A stretch of DNA of 64,000 bases from Bdellovibrionaceae bacterium UBA6502 (lineage in GTDB: Bacteria > Bdellovibrionota > Bdellovibrionia > Bdellovibrionales > UBA840): positions 14,512 through 78,511 of the forward strand of contig DJMA01000052.1 of the NCBI GenBank assembly GCA_002436415.1. Direction: 5' to 3'. The notes under the pieces are model-generated. The model had not been told where the DNA came from. It saw only the letters and a program-made list of their open reading frames with translations, and did not search any database. The stretch's first letter is position 1; each line of letters begins with the position of its first letter. Positions 1 to 7,450 of the stretch are shown here, one piece after another. The translations under genes and the position numbers were made by a program.

Positions 1-419
1 AAGACATCGAAGCTTTGTCGTTCAATACTGCCATTTCTCAGATGATGATTTTGACGAATGATTTGTACAAAGCAAAGCAAAAACCAAAAGCTTTGTTAAA
101 AGATTTAAGTGTTTTACTTATGCCTTTTGCTCCACACCTAGCGGAAGAAATTTGGAAAGCTTTGGGTGGAGAAGGATATGCGAGTAAGGCTGAGTGGCCT
201 AGTTATGATGAGTCACTTGTTAAAGAGGATACAGTCTCCATCGGTGTTCAAGTAAATGGTAAGATGCGTGGATCGATTGAATTGTCCTTAGAGGCGACAG
301 AAGATCAAGCCGTCGCGGCAGCAAAAGAAATTGCTACAGTTCAAAATGCTATTGGCGAAGCAGAGATTAGAAAAGTGATCTATCGCGCGGGTAAAATTTT
401 AAATATCATTGCAAAATAA
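1..419 (+). CDS. leuS: Leucyl-tRNA synthetase, C-terminal fragment
   Basis: About 138 residues of the carboxyl end are visible. The reading frame is open through base 1, so the gene starts outside the window. The fragment carries the class Ia anticodon-binding helical domain (LLMPFAPHLAEEIW) followed by the small C-terminal domain with VQVNGKMRGSI, both characteristic of bacterial LeuRS, which charges tRNA-Leu in the cytosol. A TTG at 15 is only an internal Leu codon, because the upstream residues DIEA continue the LeuRS frame. The next gene starts 11 nt after the stop, so the ferredoxin and NUDIX genes may be co-transcribed. Confidence 0.95.
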   Translation, partial: DIEALSFNTAISQMMILTNDLYKAKQKPKALLKDLSVLLMPFAPHLAEEIWKALGGEGYASKAEWPSYDESLVKEDTVSIGVQVNGKMRGSIELSLEATEDQAVAAAKEIATVQNAIGEAEIRKVIYRAGKILNIIAK

Positions 420-429
420 GAGGAACGAA

Positions 430-711
430 ATGGGAAAAGTGCAAATTAAATTAGAATTTTCTGGAGAGTCTCACGAGTTTGAAATGCTATCTAGTGAAAC
501 GGTTTTAGAAGCAGCATTGCGTGAAGGCATTGATGCTCCTTATAGCTGTATGGCTGGCGTGTGTACTGCTTGCCAAGCAACAGTGGTTTCCGGAAAATGT
601 GAGATGGACTCTAATGATATTTTGTCAGACGATGAAGTTGAAGAAGGCCAAACACTTTGTTGTCAGGCCAAACCAAGCACTGAAACTATTCACATACAAT
701 ACCCTGAATGA
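430..711 (+). CDS. 2Fe-2S ferredoxin
   Basis: A 93-residue plant/adrenodoxin-type [2Fe-2S] ferredoxin, a soluble one-electron carrier. Cluster ligands are visible as C40-x4-C45-x2-C48 (CMAGVCTAC) and a fourth Cys at 77 or 78 in the TLCCQA segment; C78, just before QA, fits the family pattern best. ATG 430 was chosen because AGAGG lies 6-7 nt before it; an in-frame TTG at 409 lies inside leuS and lacks such a site. The stop overlaps the next start as ATGA, suggesting translational coupling to the NUDIX gene. The acidic, Cys-rich sequence resembles ferredoxins that serve phenylacetate-type or P450-type reductases, but the partner cannot be told from this window. Confidence 0.9.
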   Translation: MGKVQIKLEFSGESHEFEMLSSETVLEAALREGIDAPYSCMAGVCTACQATVVSGKCEMDSNDILSDDEVEEGQTLCCQAKPSTETIHIQYPE

Positions 712-1370
712 TTAATCACATCACAGCACTAACACCTTTACTAAAAGATCATGCTGCCTTCAAATTTGATAAGCGGGCAGCGGTTTCTGCTGTGGTTTAT
801 GTTGATGATAACCCTAATGCGATCCCTGAAGTTTTTTATATGAAAAGGGCTGAGAACCCGGAGGATAGGTGGGCCGGCCAAATTGGTTTTCCTGGCGGGA
901 AAAAAGAAGGAAATGAATCAGACCTTGAAACAGCCGAGAGGGAAACTCTTGAAGAAGTCGGTTTTGATCCTAATGTAGATGGTAGTTTCTGGGGTGCTTT
1001 AAATTCTGTAGAGGCTAGAAAAGGTGGATCAAGATTAGGCTTTGGGATTTATCCATTTCTATATCGAGTTTCTCAAAAACCACAAATTATTCCTGATCCA
1101 GCAGAAGTGGCAGATACTTATTGGGTTCCATTAGATGTGATCTTAGATCCTAGTAATGACACTGATAAAACAATTCAACACAATGGTATGAACATAGACC
1201 TTCCAGGGATTCAATTTCCTGAGGGTAATATTTTGTGGGGCTTAACTTATAAAATTACCTACGATCTTGTAATGCGAATAGAGCAAACTGGATACCTAGA
1301 GCATTTAAGAAAAATTACCGGAAATTCTAAACTAGGAACAGAGCATTTGCGTGAGTATTTGGGGCGTTAA
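708..1370 (+). CDS. NUDIX hydrolase, CoA-diphosphatase-like
   Basis: A 220-residue NUDIX hydrolase. The Nudix box runs from G64 to F86 in the order G-x5-E-x7-RE-x2-EE-x-GF, with E79, E82 and E83 as the expected metal ligands. The segment GQIGFPGGK just before the box is typical of the CoA pyrophosphatase (NudL / NUDT7-8) branch, which cleaves CoA to 4'-phosphopantetheine and 3',5'-ADP. The substrate is therefore inferred from family resemblance and not proven. It overlaps the ferredoxin stop by 4 nt. A CoA pathway operon lies 8 kb away but on the other strand, so no direct link is claimed. Confidence 0.85.
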   Translation: MINHITALTPLLKDHAAFKFDKRAAVSAVVYVDDNPNAIPEVFYMKRAENPEDRWAGQIGFPGGKKEGNESDLETAERETLEEVGFDPNVDGSFWGALNSVEARKGGSRLGFGIYPFLYRVSQKPQIIPDPAEVADTYWVPLDVILDPSNDTDKTIQHNGMNIDLPGIQFPEGNILWGLTYKITYDLVMRIEQTGYLEHLRKITGNSKLGTEHLREYLGR

Positions 1371-1375
1371 ATAGT

Positions 1376-1786
1376 ATGGATACTAATAAAGTCATTGAAG
1401 AGTTTTGGAGGTGTTTCGCTGATATGGATTGGCAATCTTTAAAGTCTTTAATTGCTCCATCCTTTACAGCCTATTGGCCACAGTCCGAGGCCTTTTTTAA
1501 AAACAGAGAGCTGTATGTAGAAATGAATCAAAATTACCCTGGCGAGCATAAATTTGAAATTAAAAATATAAATGTCTTTGGTGAAACTGCCATTTCAGAA
1601 GTTTTAATTCATTCGAAAATACTCCCTCATTTTTTAAAAGAAGAAGAGGTAAAGACAGAGGAAGAAGAAGTTTCTCTTTATGCTGTTTCTATCTTTAAAA
1701 TAAAAGATTCTCAAATTCAGTCTTTGGTTGAATATTGGGGAGACTGCTATGAGCCTCCTTCCTGGCAGCAAAAATACCTAAAATAG
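1376..1786 (+). CDS. NTF2/SnoaL-like domain protein
   Basis: A 136-residue cytosolic protein with the NTF2-like fold pattern: an N-terminal helix (EEFWRCFADMDWQSLKSLIAP), a central sheet region and a C-terminal strand ending VEYWGDCYEPPSWQQKYL, which resembles SnoaL-like proteins. Such folds bind small hydrophobic ligands or act as cyclases, isomerases or immunity-like subunits, and the sequence does not say which. An acidic stretch (EEEVKTEEEEVS) near residues 88-99 is probably a loop. It starts 5 nt after the NUDIX stop, so it is likely the last gene of that transcript. It ends 10 nt before the convergent deaminase gene. Confidence 0.7.
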   Translation: MDTNKVIEEFWRCFADMDWQSLKSLIAPSFTAYWPQSEAFFKNRELYVEMNQNYPGEHKFEIKNINVFGETAISEVLIHSKILPHFLKEEEVKTEEEEVSLYAVSIFKIKDSQIQSLVEYWGDCYEPPSWQQKYLK

Positions 1787-1796
1787 TAGTTTGATT

Positions 1797-3434
1797 TTAA
1801 GACTTAATTTTTCTCATTTTCCAAAGAAGCTGGCTAATTAATGGTCTGTGTGTTTCGCCTGTAGTTACCATTAATAGCTTCGTGATTTTTAAATTGTCTG
1901 GATCTGAGTAAAGTAAGATTAACATTTCACGGATAAAATTCGTGTTCAGAGTAACGTAGTTATCTGTTCCTACTGAAAGGTTAACGCCTTTCTTTTCCCA
2001 CCAAGAAAAAGGGTGGTCTTTATAGTCATCAAAAGCACGAGTTAATTTATTATTAGAAGAAGGCAGGGCAGTGAGGGCAACGCCTTTTGTAATCATTCGA
2101 TTAAGAACGTCATGTTGGTAATGCTCAACTTCTCTCGCCATATGAAACTTTGTTTTTACAAAGTGAATTTCTTCTTCAGGCTCTAATGGAATTCCTGAGA
2201 CTAATTTGTCTCTTACTTCTTGGTACTTATACCAATCCATATCCATTAGTTCTAAATAATCAGAGCTACCTTCTTTGATTGCCTCTCCACGGCGGTTCTT
2301 TCTCATTACTCTTTGGTACATTGAATGGAAAAAGTAATTTGGATTAATTCCTAAGCTTAGTCCATGCTCTAATGTGTCGATATGCCAAATGTTCATGGCA
2401 TTATCTACAGCTTGGACGCCCTTACGAAGAGAATACCAAGTTTCTCCATGGTGACTTCTTAACTTAAATCCCTTGTACTGAAGTTTTCTAAAACCATACT
2501 GCATTTGCTTAAAATGCCGCTTGCGGTATAGGTCTCTCTCGCTTCCAACCGTATCTACTTCATTTAAGTGATCTGCTAGAAAAGGGTATTTATCAATTAG
2601 ATCTAAAATGTAATCCACCTGCGACATGAAGTGGTCTTCTTTTCTTTCAAAATTTTTCCCGTCAAAAAAATCGGCTTCCTTACGAAAAGAGGGTGCTAAG
2701 ATAAAATGAAACTTTGGAAATTCTTTTTTAAATCTCATAAAGCCATCGTAAAGACCTAATACAACGTCTTCTCCGGTGATGTCTTCTAGCCCAGGGATTT
2801 GATCTTCAGAGCTAGTTGACTCTCGGTTTAGGGTAAATTTAAGGCGAAGCATCCCAACATTGTATTTAGTGTAGATTTCTTTGGCCATATGATAAGCGGC
2901 ATCGCTATGGATTTGCTTACTTGTTAAAATCAGTTTTGGAAGGGTTAAGATCTTTAAATACTTGTCGAAGTATTCCCCTTCTTTAAGGCGAATCAATTTA
3001 TCTACATCATCAACGGTATTGATTGGTAAAGCTTCTTGTCCGTAGATGTCTGTAATTTTCTTTTCATAAATTTCTTTATGAGGACCTTCTAAAAGTTTTT
3101 TCAGATGTGGAAAAACAAAGTCGGCCGTTAAACTCCCAGTCAAATGTGTATGTGCCTCTTGGTAAGGAAGAGGAAAATCTTTGAAGAAACAAAATAGTGC
3201 ATCTGACACTGGATGATTTAAGAGAGTATAAATATCAATTTCTTCTTCTTGATAGTTACTAAGAAGCCTTCGGAATTCGTTAATCAACTTTGAAATATTT
3301 TTATTTCCCTGAACAAAGTCAGAGTGAGCAGAAAGCTCTAATGTGTCGTTTAAAGTAATTCCATTGGTTTCACTGATGATGCGTTTGAGGTGTTTTGTGA
3401 TGTCCCCAACCAAATCTGTATGCATAGTTCCCAT
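1797..3434 (-). CDS. Adenosine deaminase-like amidohydrolase
   Basis: A 545-residue member of the metal-dependent adenosine/AMP deaminase superfamily. Visible hallmarks are the N-terminal metal HxH pair (H95, H97 in EAHTHLTG), HHGET in the substrate region, LEHG before the third metal site, and the C-terminal SVGTDNY with the metal Asp. It is about 200 residues longer than E. coli Add, with an added N-terminal domain of about 90 residues. Substrate specificity (adenosine or another aminopurine) is therefore uncertain. An AGGAG site 6 nt before ATG 3434 supports the start. It follows histidine kinase 1 by 9 nt and may share its transcript. Nucleoside deamination would suit a predator that salvages prey nucleotides; that is inference. 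Confidence 0.85.
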   Translation of the reverse strand: MGTMHTDLVGDITKHLKRIISETNGITLNDTLELSAHSDFVQGNKNISKLINEFRRLLSNYQEEEIDIYTLLNHPVSDALFCFFKDFPLPYQEAHTHLTGSLTADFVFPHLKKLLEGPHKEIYEKKITDIYGQEALPINTVDDVDKLIRLKEGEYFDKYLKILTLPKLILTSKQIHSDAAYHMAKEIYTKYNVGMLRLKFTLNRESTSSEDQIPGLEDITGEDVVLGLYDGFMRFKKEFPKFHFILAPSFRKEADFFDGKNFERKEDHFMSQVDYILDLIDKYPFLADHLNEVDTVGSERDLYRKRHFKQMQYGFRKLQYKGFKLRSHHGETWYSLRKGVQAVDNAMNIWHIDTLEHGLSLGINPNYFFHSMYQRVMRKNRRGEAIKEGSSDYLELMDMDWYKYQEVRDKLVSGIPLEPEEEIHFVKTKFHMAREVEHYQHDVLNRMITKGVALTALPSSNNKLTRAFDDYKDHPFSWWEKKGVNLSVGTDNYVTLNTNFIREMLILLYSDPDNLKITKLLMVTTGETHRPLISQLLWKMRKIKS

Positions 3435-3443
3435 TGCGTACTC

Positions 3444-5099
3444 CTAAGCAGCTCTTGCAATTAATTTTGGTAGTTTTATCACAAATTTGGTGTTTTCGCA
3501 GGCATTATCTACAAAAAACTGTCCTTTGTGGGAGTCGATTATTCCTTTGGACACTGACAATCCAAGTCCCATGCCTTTACCAATGTCTTTTGTTGTATAG
3601 AAAGGATTAAAAATCTTCTCTGCAATTTCCACTGGGATTCCTTCTCCCGAATCTGAAACCTCAATAATGATTTCCGTTTCCGTTTCAAAGAAATCTACTT
3701 TGATCCATGGCTTTTCTTGGTTCACAACGGCTTCCTGGGCATTATTTAACAAATGCATTAGTACGTGAGTGATCTGCGCTGAATTTCCATAGAAAATGGA
3801 GTCGGGGACTTCATTCACATTTATTTGAATGCCATTGGAGAGTATTTTTTCTTTAGTAAGTAAGTTTATTTTTTCTGCAACCTCGACGAGTTTCGCATCG
3901 TAGAAATCATCGTTCATCCCACCGCTAATGGTTCTTAAGGCTAAAATAATGGTACTGATTCTGGTTACGTTTGAGGTGATTACTTCTAAGCTTCTTTTGA
4001 CGTAATCCAGTTTTGGATCATCCATCATGATCACACGTTTGGCTTGTTCTGTTTTACCGAGGATAATAGATAGAGGATTATTAATTTCATGCGCCATTGC
4101 ATTGGCCATTTCGCCAATACTAGATAATTTTGAAGCCTCTAAGTTCATGGCTTTTTGTTGTTCTAGTTCTTTTTCAGCAGACTTTAAATCCGTCAAATCT
4201 AGAGCGAGAGTTAGTAAGTGGTCGGTGGATTTTAATTTGGTCGCAACCATAAAAAGGTGACGAATCACACCATTACTGTTAATAGTGAGTTCCTTTTCTC
4301 CTGAAGTTTTGTTGGTGTCTAGATAGAAGCTTTTTAAAAAGGAATATATTTCGTGGTTACTTTCTTTTCTAAAAAATTTCTCAATGCTTTTATCTTCTAG
4401 GTCCTTGATTCGAACATCATACACCTTGGCCAGAGCTGGATTCACGGCCACAAGTTCTAATTTGTTGTTGAACATTGCCATGGGAGAGGGAAGGGAGTTA
4501 ACCACTGAGCGATTAAATGCCGACTCTTCTTGGTATCTCCAGAAGTATCTATTTTGAATAATAGTCGCTGTGCGAACGAAAATAGAAAAATAGGCAATGA
4601 TGGCCGCGACAACGTAGCCGTCGCTACCTTTTGTTAAATACATTAGGAAGGGGATAACAATCACTGAGGCGGTAATTTTATTGTAGAGTTTTTTGTCATA
4701 AAAGTACTGCTGTGTCCCGCCTATTAAAATTGCCGTTATTGCTAGTCCAATATAGAAAGCTTGTGGGAAGACTTCGTTGTAGTAAAGAATTAGTCCATGA
4801 ATAATACTAAGCCAAACATTACTAACGATGGAAAGAACAGTTATGCTTTTCCAGTTTTGATTTAAACTTTCCTCATCGGTATGCTTGGTAAATCGAAAGG
4901 CATCAAAAAAACGGATGGCCGTAAATAGCATGAAGGGAAGACCAATTAGATATCCCAGTTTTATAAAAGAGTCGAAACTGCCTAAGAAGAAGTAAATGGG
5001 TACTAAGCAGAATAAATTGAACAAGGAAAAGCGCAGTTTGGCAACTGCTTCTTCAAGATAAGAGGCTTGAATAGATCCCTGAGAAAGTCGTACTTCCAT
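3444..5099 (-). CDS. Orphan membrane sensor histidine kinase 1 (PAS)
   Basis: About 551 residues. The order is some six hydrophobic segments (about residues 20-185), a PAS-like sensor domain (about 200-310), a short coiled coil, a HisKA H-box (MAHEINNPLSII, phospho-His about 337) and an HATPase_c domain with N, G1 (DSGEGIP) and G2 (GKGMGLGLS) boxes. No receiver domain or neighbouring response regulator exists, so the partner is elsewhere. ATG 5099 is preferred over ATG 5108 because GGAG lies 10 nt before 5099 but only 1 nt before 5108. A sigma-28-like promoter lies immediately upstream. The catalytic half closely resembles the kinases at 32.5 and 38.1 kb (shared -W[IV]-V- strand and FYTTK / FFTTK segments). 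Confidence 0.9.
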   Translation of the reverse strand: MEVRLSQGSIQASYLEEAVAKLRFSLFNLFCLVPIYFFLGSFDSFIKLGYLIGLPFMLFTAIRFFDAFRFTKHTDEESLNQNWKSITVLSIVSNVWLSIIHGLILYYNEVFPQAFYIGLAITAILIGGTQQYFYDKKLYNKITASVIVIPFLMYLTKGSDGYVVAAIIAYFSIFVRTATIIQNRYFWRYQEESAFNRSVVNSLPSPMAMFNNKLELVAVNPALAKVYDVRIKDLEDKSIEKFFRKESNHEIYSFLKSFYLDTNKTSGEKELTINSNGVIRHLFMVATKLKSTDHLLTLALDLTDLKSAEKELEQQKAMNLEASKLSSIGEMANAMAHEINNPLSIILGKTEQAKRVIMMDDPKLDYVKRSLEVITSNVTRISTIILALRTISGGMNDDFYDAKLVEVAEKINLLTKEKILSNGIQINVNEVPDSIFYGNSAQITHVLMHLLNNAQEAVVNQEKPWIKVDFFETETEIIIEVSDSGEGIPVEIAEKIFNPFYTTKDIGKGMGLGLSVSKGIIDSHKGQFFVDNACENTKFVIKLPKLIARAA

Positions 5100-5117
5100 T
5101 TTTTTCATACTCCAATC

Positions 5118-5144
5118 TTATCGGTTTAGATTGGAAAAAAATGA
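5118..5144 (-). promoter_or_regulatory. Candidate sigma-28 (FliA) promoter of histidine kinase 1
   Basis: On the minus strand TCATTTTT (5 of 8 to TAAAGTTT) is followed after exactly 11 nt by ACCGATAA (7 of 8 to the FliA -10 GCCGATAA). The -10 ends 9 nt before the first possible ATG (5108). A perfect 7-bp inverted repeat, CCAATCT / AGATTGG at 5112-5118 and 5128-5134, encloses the -10. The -10 match is good and the -35 match is moderate. Confidence 0.45.
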
Positions 5145-5168
5145 TACACTTAAGTCTAGTCTTTTAGA

Positions 5169-5459
5169 TTATTCGTCGAATTGAAAGCCTACTCTGGCTA
5201 TATGGTCATCTAGTTCTTTTATCCACACACAAATAGCGGCCATAGGTGCAAGATTACCAACTTGAATCTTAACAGAAGTGTTTACATCTGGGATTTGCTT
5301 TCTAAGCATTACAACCCCATTTCCTGAAGAGCTTTCATCAATGTTTAAACCTACAACCGTCGGATGAAAATCTTCACCAGCTTTAAAGTCGATTAAAGCA
5401 AGAGTGTTTTCATCAGATTCAAAACGGATGGATTTTCTTTTTGACTTCAAGTCGCTCAT
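5169..5459 (-). CDS. PilZ domain protein 1 (candidate c-di-GMP receptor)
   Basis: A 96-residue, single-domain protein matching the PilZ pattern. RKSIR near residues 8-12 gives the RxxxR motif, and IDESSSG near residues 41-47 gives DxSxxG. These are the two motifs that bind cyclic di-GMP in this family. The rest predicts the beta-barrel, ending in VGFQF. It would act in the cytosol as a stand-alone adaptor. It lies 70 nt upstream of histidine kinase 1 on the same strand. ATG 5459 has GGAGTAGT a few bases upstream. No sigma-28-like motif was found before this gene, in contrast to the second PilZ gene at 33.6 kb. Confidence 0.75.
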   Translation of the reverse strand: MSDLKSKRKSIRFESDENTLALIDFKAGEDFHPTVVGLNIDESSSGNGVVMLRKQIPDVNTSVKIQVGNLAPMAAICVWIKELDDHIARVGFQFDE

Positions 5460-5582
5460 TACTACTCCTTCAACAAGAAATAGTTTAAAGACTTAAAGTG
5501 ATTGGGTTGATTGAAAAGTGTAAAACTAGATTAAGGTATATTAAACCTGACGGAAGTCTTGTTAAATATGTAAAATAAAAAT

Positions 5583-5611
5583 AAAAAAACCACAGCTTTG
5601 AGACTGTGATT
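5583..5611 (-). terminator. Rho-independent terminator after the FMN reductase gene
   Basis: Read on the minus strand, AATCACAG and CTGTGGTT form an 8-bp stem (one G-T pair) with an 8-nt loop, followed by a run of T residues. It lies 26 nt past the stop of the reductase gene. Confidence 0.8.
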
Positions 5612-5636
5612 CATTAAAAGACTTTAGTGATCAGGA

Positions 5637-6206
5637 CTAAAGTTCTACAAAGTTATTTGCATGAATTTTTTGGCTTTTCAATGCCTCACAAAACTTCTGA
5701 AATCCCTCGGCTTGTTTTGTGATTCTATCAATGATGTCTGGATTTTGAATTTCACCATTTACTAGATCATTCCAAACATTAATTAGAAAAATTCGGAACG
5801 GATATACGTAGGCATTTCTGTAACCGAAAACCTGTTGCAAATGTTCAACAGGGCGTAATCCACCAAACATTCCGCCTAGACCCAAAAAGCAAACTGGTCT
5901 GCGTTCAAAGGCTTTAGGGAAGCTGAGATGATCAATGAGTAATTTTAAAACTCCAGGAGCTGAACCATTGTATTCTGGCGCAATTACAATGATTCCATCA
6001 GAATCATCAATTTTATCGGTAATTCTTTTTAAGACTTCTGGTTTTTCGGCACTATACTCAGCACCTGTGAAAATACTCAAAGGTAAATCCTCAAGATTAA
6101 TGATTTCTACGTCTTCACCTAAATGCTTATATCTTTCTTGAACGATTCTCGCTAATTCTAAAGAGCGACTTTTCGGGCGATTGGTACCAACTAAAATGTG
6201 TTTCAT
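5637..6206 (-). CDS. NADPH-dependent FMN reductase family protein
   Basis: A 189-residue flavodoxin-fold NAD(P)H:FMN oxidoreductase. It shows the phosphate-binding loop after strand 1 (VGTNRPKSRSLELA) and the flavin/NADPH-binding APEYNGSAPGVLKLLID, followed by FLGLGGMFGGLRP, the classic order of the NADPH-dependent FMN reductase family (chromate/quinone reductase-like). It would reduce FMN, quinones or azo-type electrophiles in the cytosol. GGAG lies just before ATG 6206. It stands 27 nt downstream of sufE on the same strand and ends in a clear terminator. Confidence 0.88.
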   Translation of the reverse strand: MKHILVGTNRPKSRSLELARIVQERYKHLGEDVEIINLEDLPLSIFTGAEYSAEKPEVLKRITDKIDDSDGIIVIAPEYNGSAPGVLKLLIDHLSFPKAFERRPVCFLGLGGMFGGLRPVEHLQQVFGYRNAYVYPFRIFLINVWNDLVNGEIQNPDIIDRITKQAEGFQKFCEALKSQKIHANNFVEL

Positions 6207-6233
6207 AGATTCTCCTAAAGTGTTTTTTACGAA

Positions 6234-6665
6234 TTAGTGTTTCGCTTGATTTTGAGTGTAGAAAGCCATCGCATATAATTTGATTTGTTTAATCATGGCC
6301 GCTAAACCATTGGATCTACTTTGGCTTAAGTGGACGTTCAAGCCCAAGTCCGTTACAAACTTTGGTTCCATTTGCATGATGGATTCTAGTGGTTGGTCGT
6401 TATAAACCTCTAAAATCAAGGCGAGAAGTCCCTTAACAATCATGGCATCACTATCACCAATGATATGCATTTTGTTTCCTTCATTGAAAGCGTACAACCA
6501 AACCTTTGACTGACAGCCTTTGATTAAATACTTCTCTTCGTAATAGGCATCTGGAAACTCTGGTAAGTCTTTACCTTTTTTGATTAAAGCTTTGTATTTG
6601 GTTTCCCAATCTTTGTATTGGTTAAACTCATCGATGATTTTTTCTTGTTTATCCTGTATATTCAT
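6234..6665 (-). CDS. sufE: SufE-family sulfur acceptor protein
   Basis: A 143-residue SufE-like protein. In the SUF iron-sulfur assembly route it accepts persulfide sulfur from the cysteine desulfurase SufS. The conserved Cys is visible in IKGCQSKVWL, followed by the family features GDSDAMIVKGLLALIL and the C-terminal LSQSRSNGLAAMI. ATG 6665 is preferred; a longer reading from TTG 6701 adds 12 residues without family similarity. The shorter start also leaves 41 nt before the divergent rsmJ gene. No SufS or SufBCD lies nearby. Confidence 0.93.
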   Translation of the reverse strand: MNIQDKQEKIIDEFNQYKDWETKYKALIKKGKDLPEFPDAYYEEKYLIKGCQSKVWLYAFNEGNKMHIIGDSDAMIVKGLLALILEVYNDQPLESIMQMEPKFVTDLGLNVHLSQSRSNGLAAMIKQIKLYAMAFYTQNQAKH

Positions 6666-6706
6666 GGAAATAGGTTTATCGTATTTTGGACCAAGGCTCA
6701 ATTTTT

Positions 6707-7447
6707 ATGTCGAATATTAAATTAGTTACTGAAAACTTAGACTTAGCCAAGCTGTTGGCTGAAAAATTTCCTCAATTTTCTTTTTCTGTAAAGTCAGAGG
6801 AAATCATTGATACAGCGGTTTTTGGTCTAAAAAAGGATAGAATCGGGATTTTCACCAATGATCAAAAGCCTTTGTTTTTGAGCATTGATTTTCTCGACTC
6901 TGAGCTGCAAAGAAGACGGAAATTCTTCAGTAGCAAAAAAGAACCTTTATTAAAGGCAATTGGAGCGAAAGCGCAGTTTCCTAGGGTTTTTGATGGAACT
7001 GCCGGTTTAGGTAGAGAGTCTTATCTTTTGGCAAGTCATGGCTATGAGGTGAACTCTTGCGAGAAGAATCCTTATCTTTATGTTTTGCTAAGCCTAGCAT
7101 TAGAACGGCTTTATTCTAATTTAGATCTACCTGAGGATAAGAAGCGACTGTTTTTCCATTTTGGAGATAGTCTTGAGGTGCTGCAAGCTATGTCTGAAAC
7201 TATAGATGTGCTGTATATGGATCCGATGTTTCCTGAGACGAAAAAGTCTGCTCTCGTAAAAAAGAATATGCAGGTATTACAACGAATGGACCTGAGTGAT
7301 GATAAGCCTTTAGAATTACTAGAGAAGGCAAAAACTCTAGCCTTGAAAAGAATTGTTTTTAAAAGACCAAAACAAGTCTCAATCCTTGATGAATCTAGTC
7401 TAAAAGAGTACTATGAGAACGACACAATTCGTTTCGAGGTATACTAA
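6707..7447 (+). CDS. rsmJ: 16S rRNA (guanine-1516-N2)-methyltransferase
   Basis: A 246-residue class I SAM-dependent methyltransferase of the RsmJ (YhiQ) family, which modifies G1516 of 16S rRNA. Motif I is VFDGTAGLGRES, the acidic residue of motif II is in CEKNP, and the catalytic motif IV is YMDPMFPE. The RsmJ-specific SALVKKNMQVLQRM and KRIVFKRPKQ segments follow in order. ATG 6707 was chosen because AAGG stands about 11 nt upstream; a TTG at 6686 would lengthen the N-terminus without gaining a ribosome site. It is followed after 3 nt by the transporter gene. Confidence 0.92.
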   Translation: MSNIKLVTENLDLAKLLAEKFPQFSFSVKSEEIIDTAVFGLKKDRIGIFTNDQKPLFLSIDFLDSELQRRRKFFSSKKEPLLKAIGAKAQFPRVFDGTAGLGRESYLLASHGYEVNSCEKNPYLYVLLSLALERLYSNLDLPEDKKRLFFHFGDSLEVLQAMSETIDVLYMDPMFPETKKSALVKKNMQVLQRMDLSDDKPLELLEKAKTLALKRIVFKRPKQVSILDESSLKEYYENDTIRFEVY

Positions 7448-7450
7448 CTC

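Noticed and set aside
5112..5134. Hairpin before histidine kinase 1 as a translational switch
   Set aside because: If the sigma-28-like promoter is right, transcription starts downstream of the repeat, so it would not be in the mRNA.
6666..6701. Longer sufE start at TTG 6701
   Set aside because: It has no ribosome site and would overlap the rsmJ leader.
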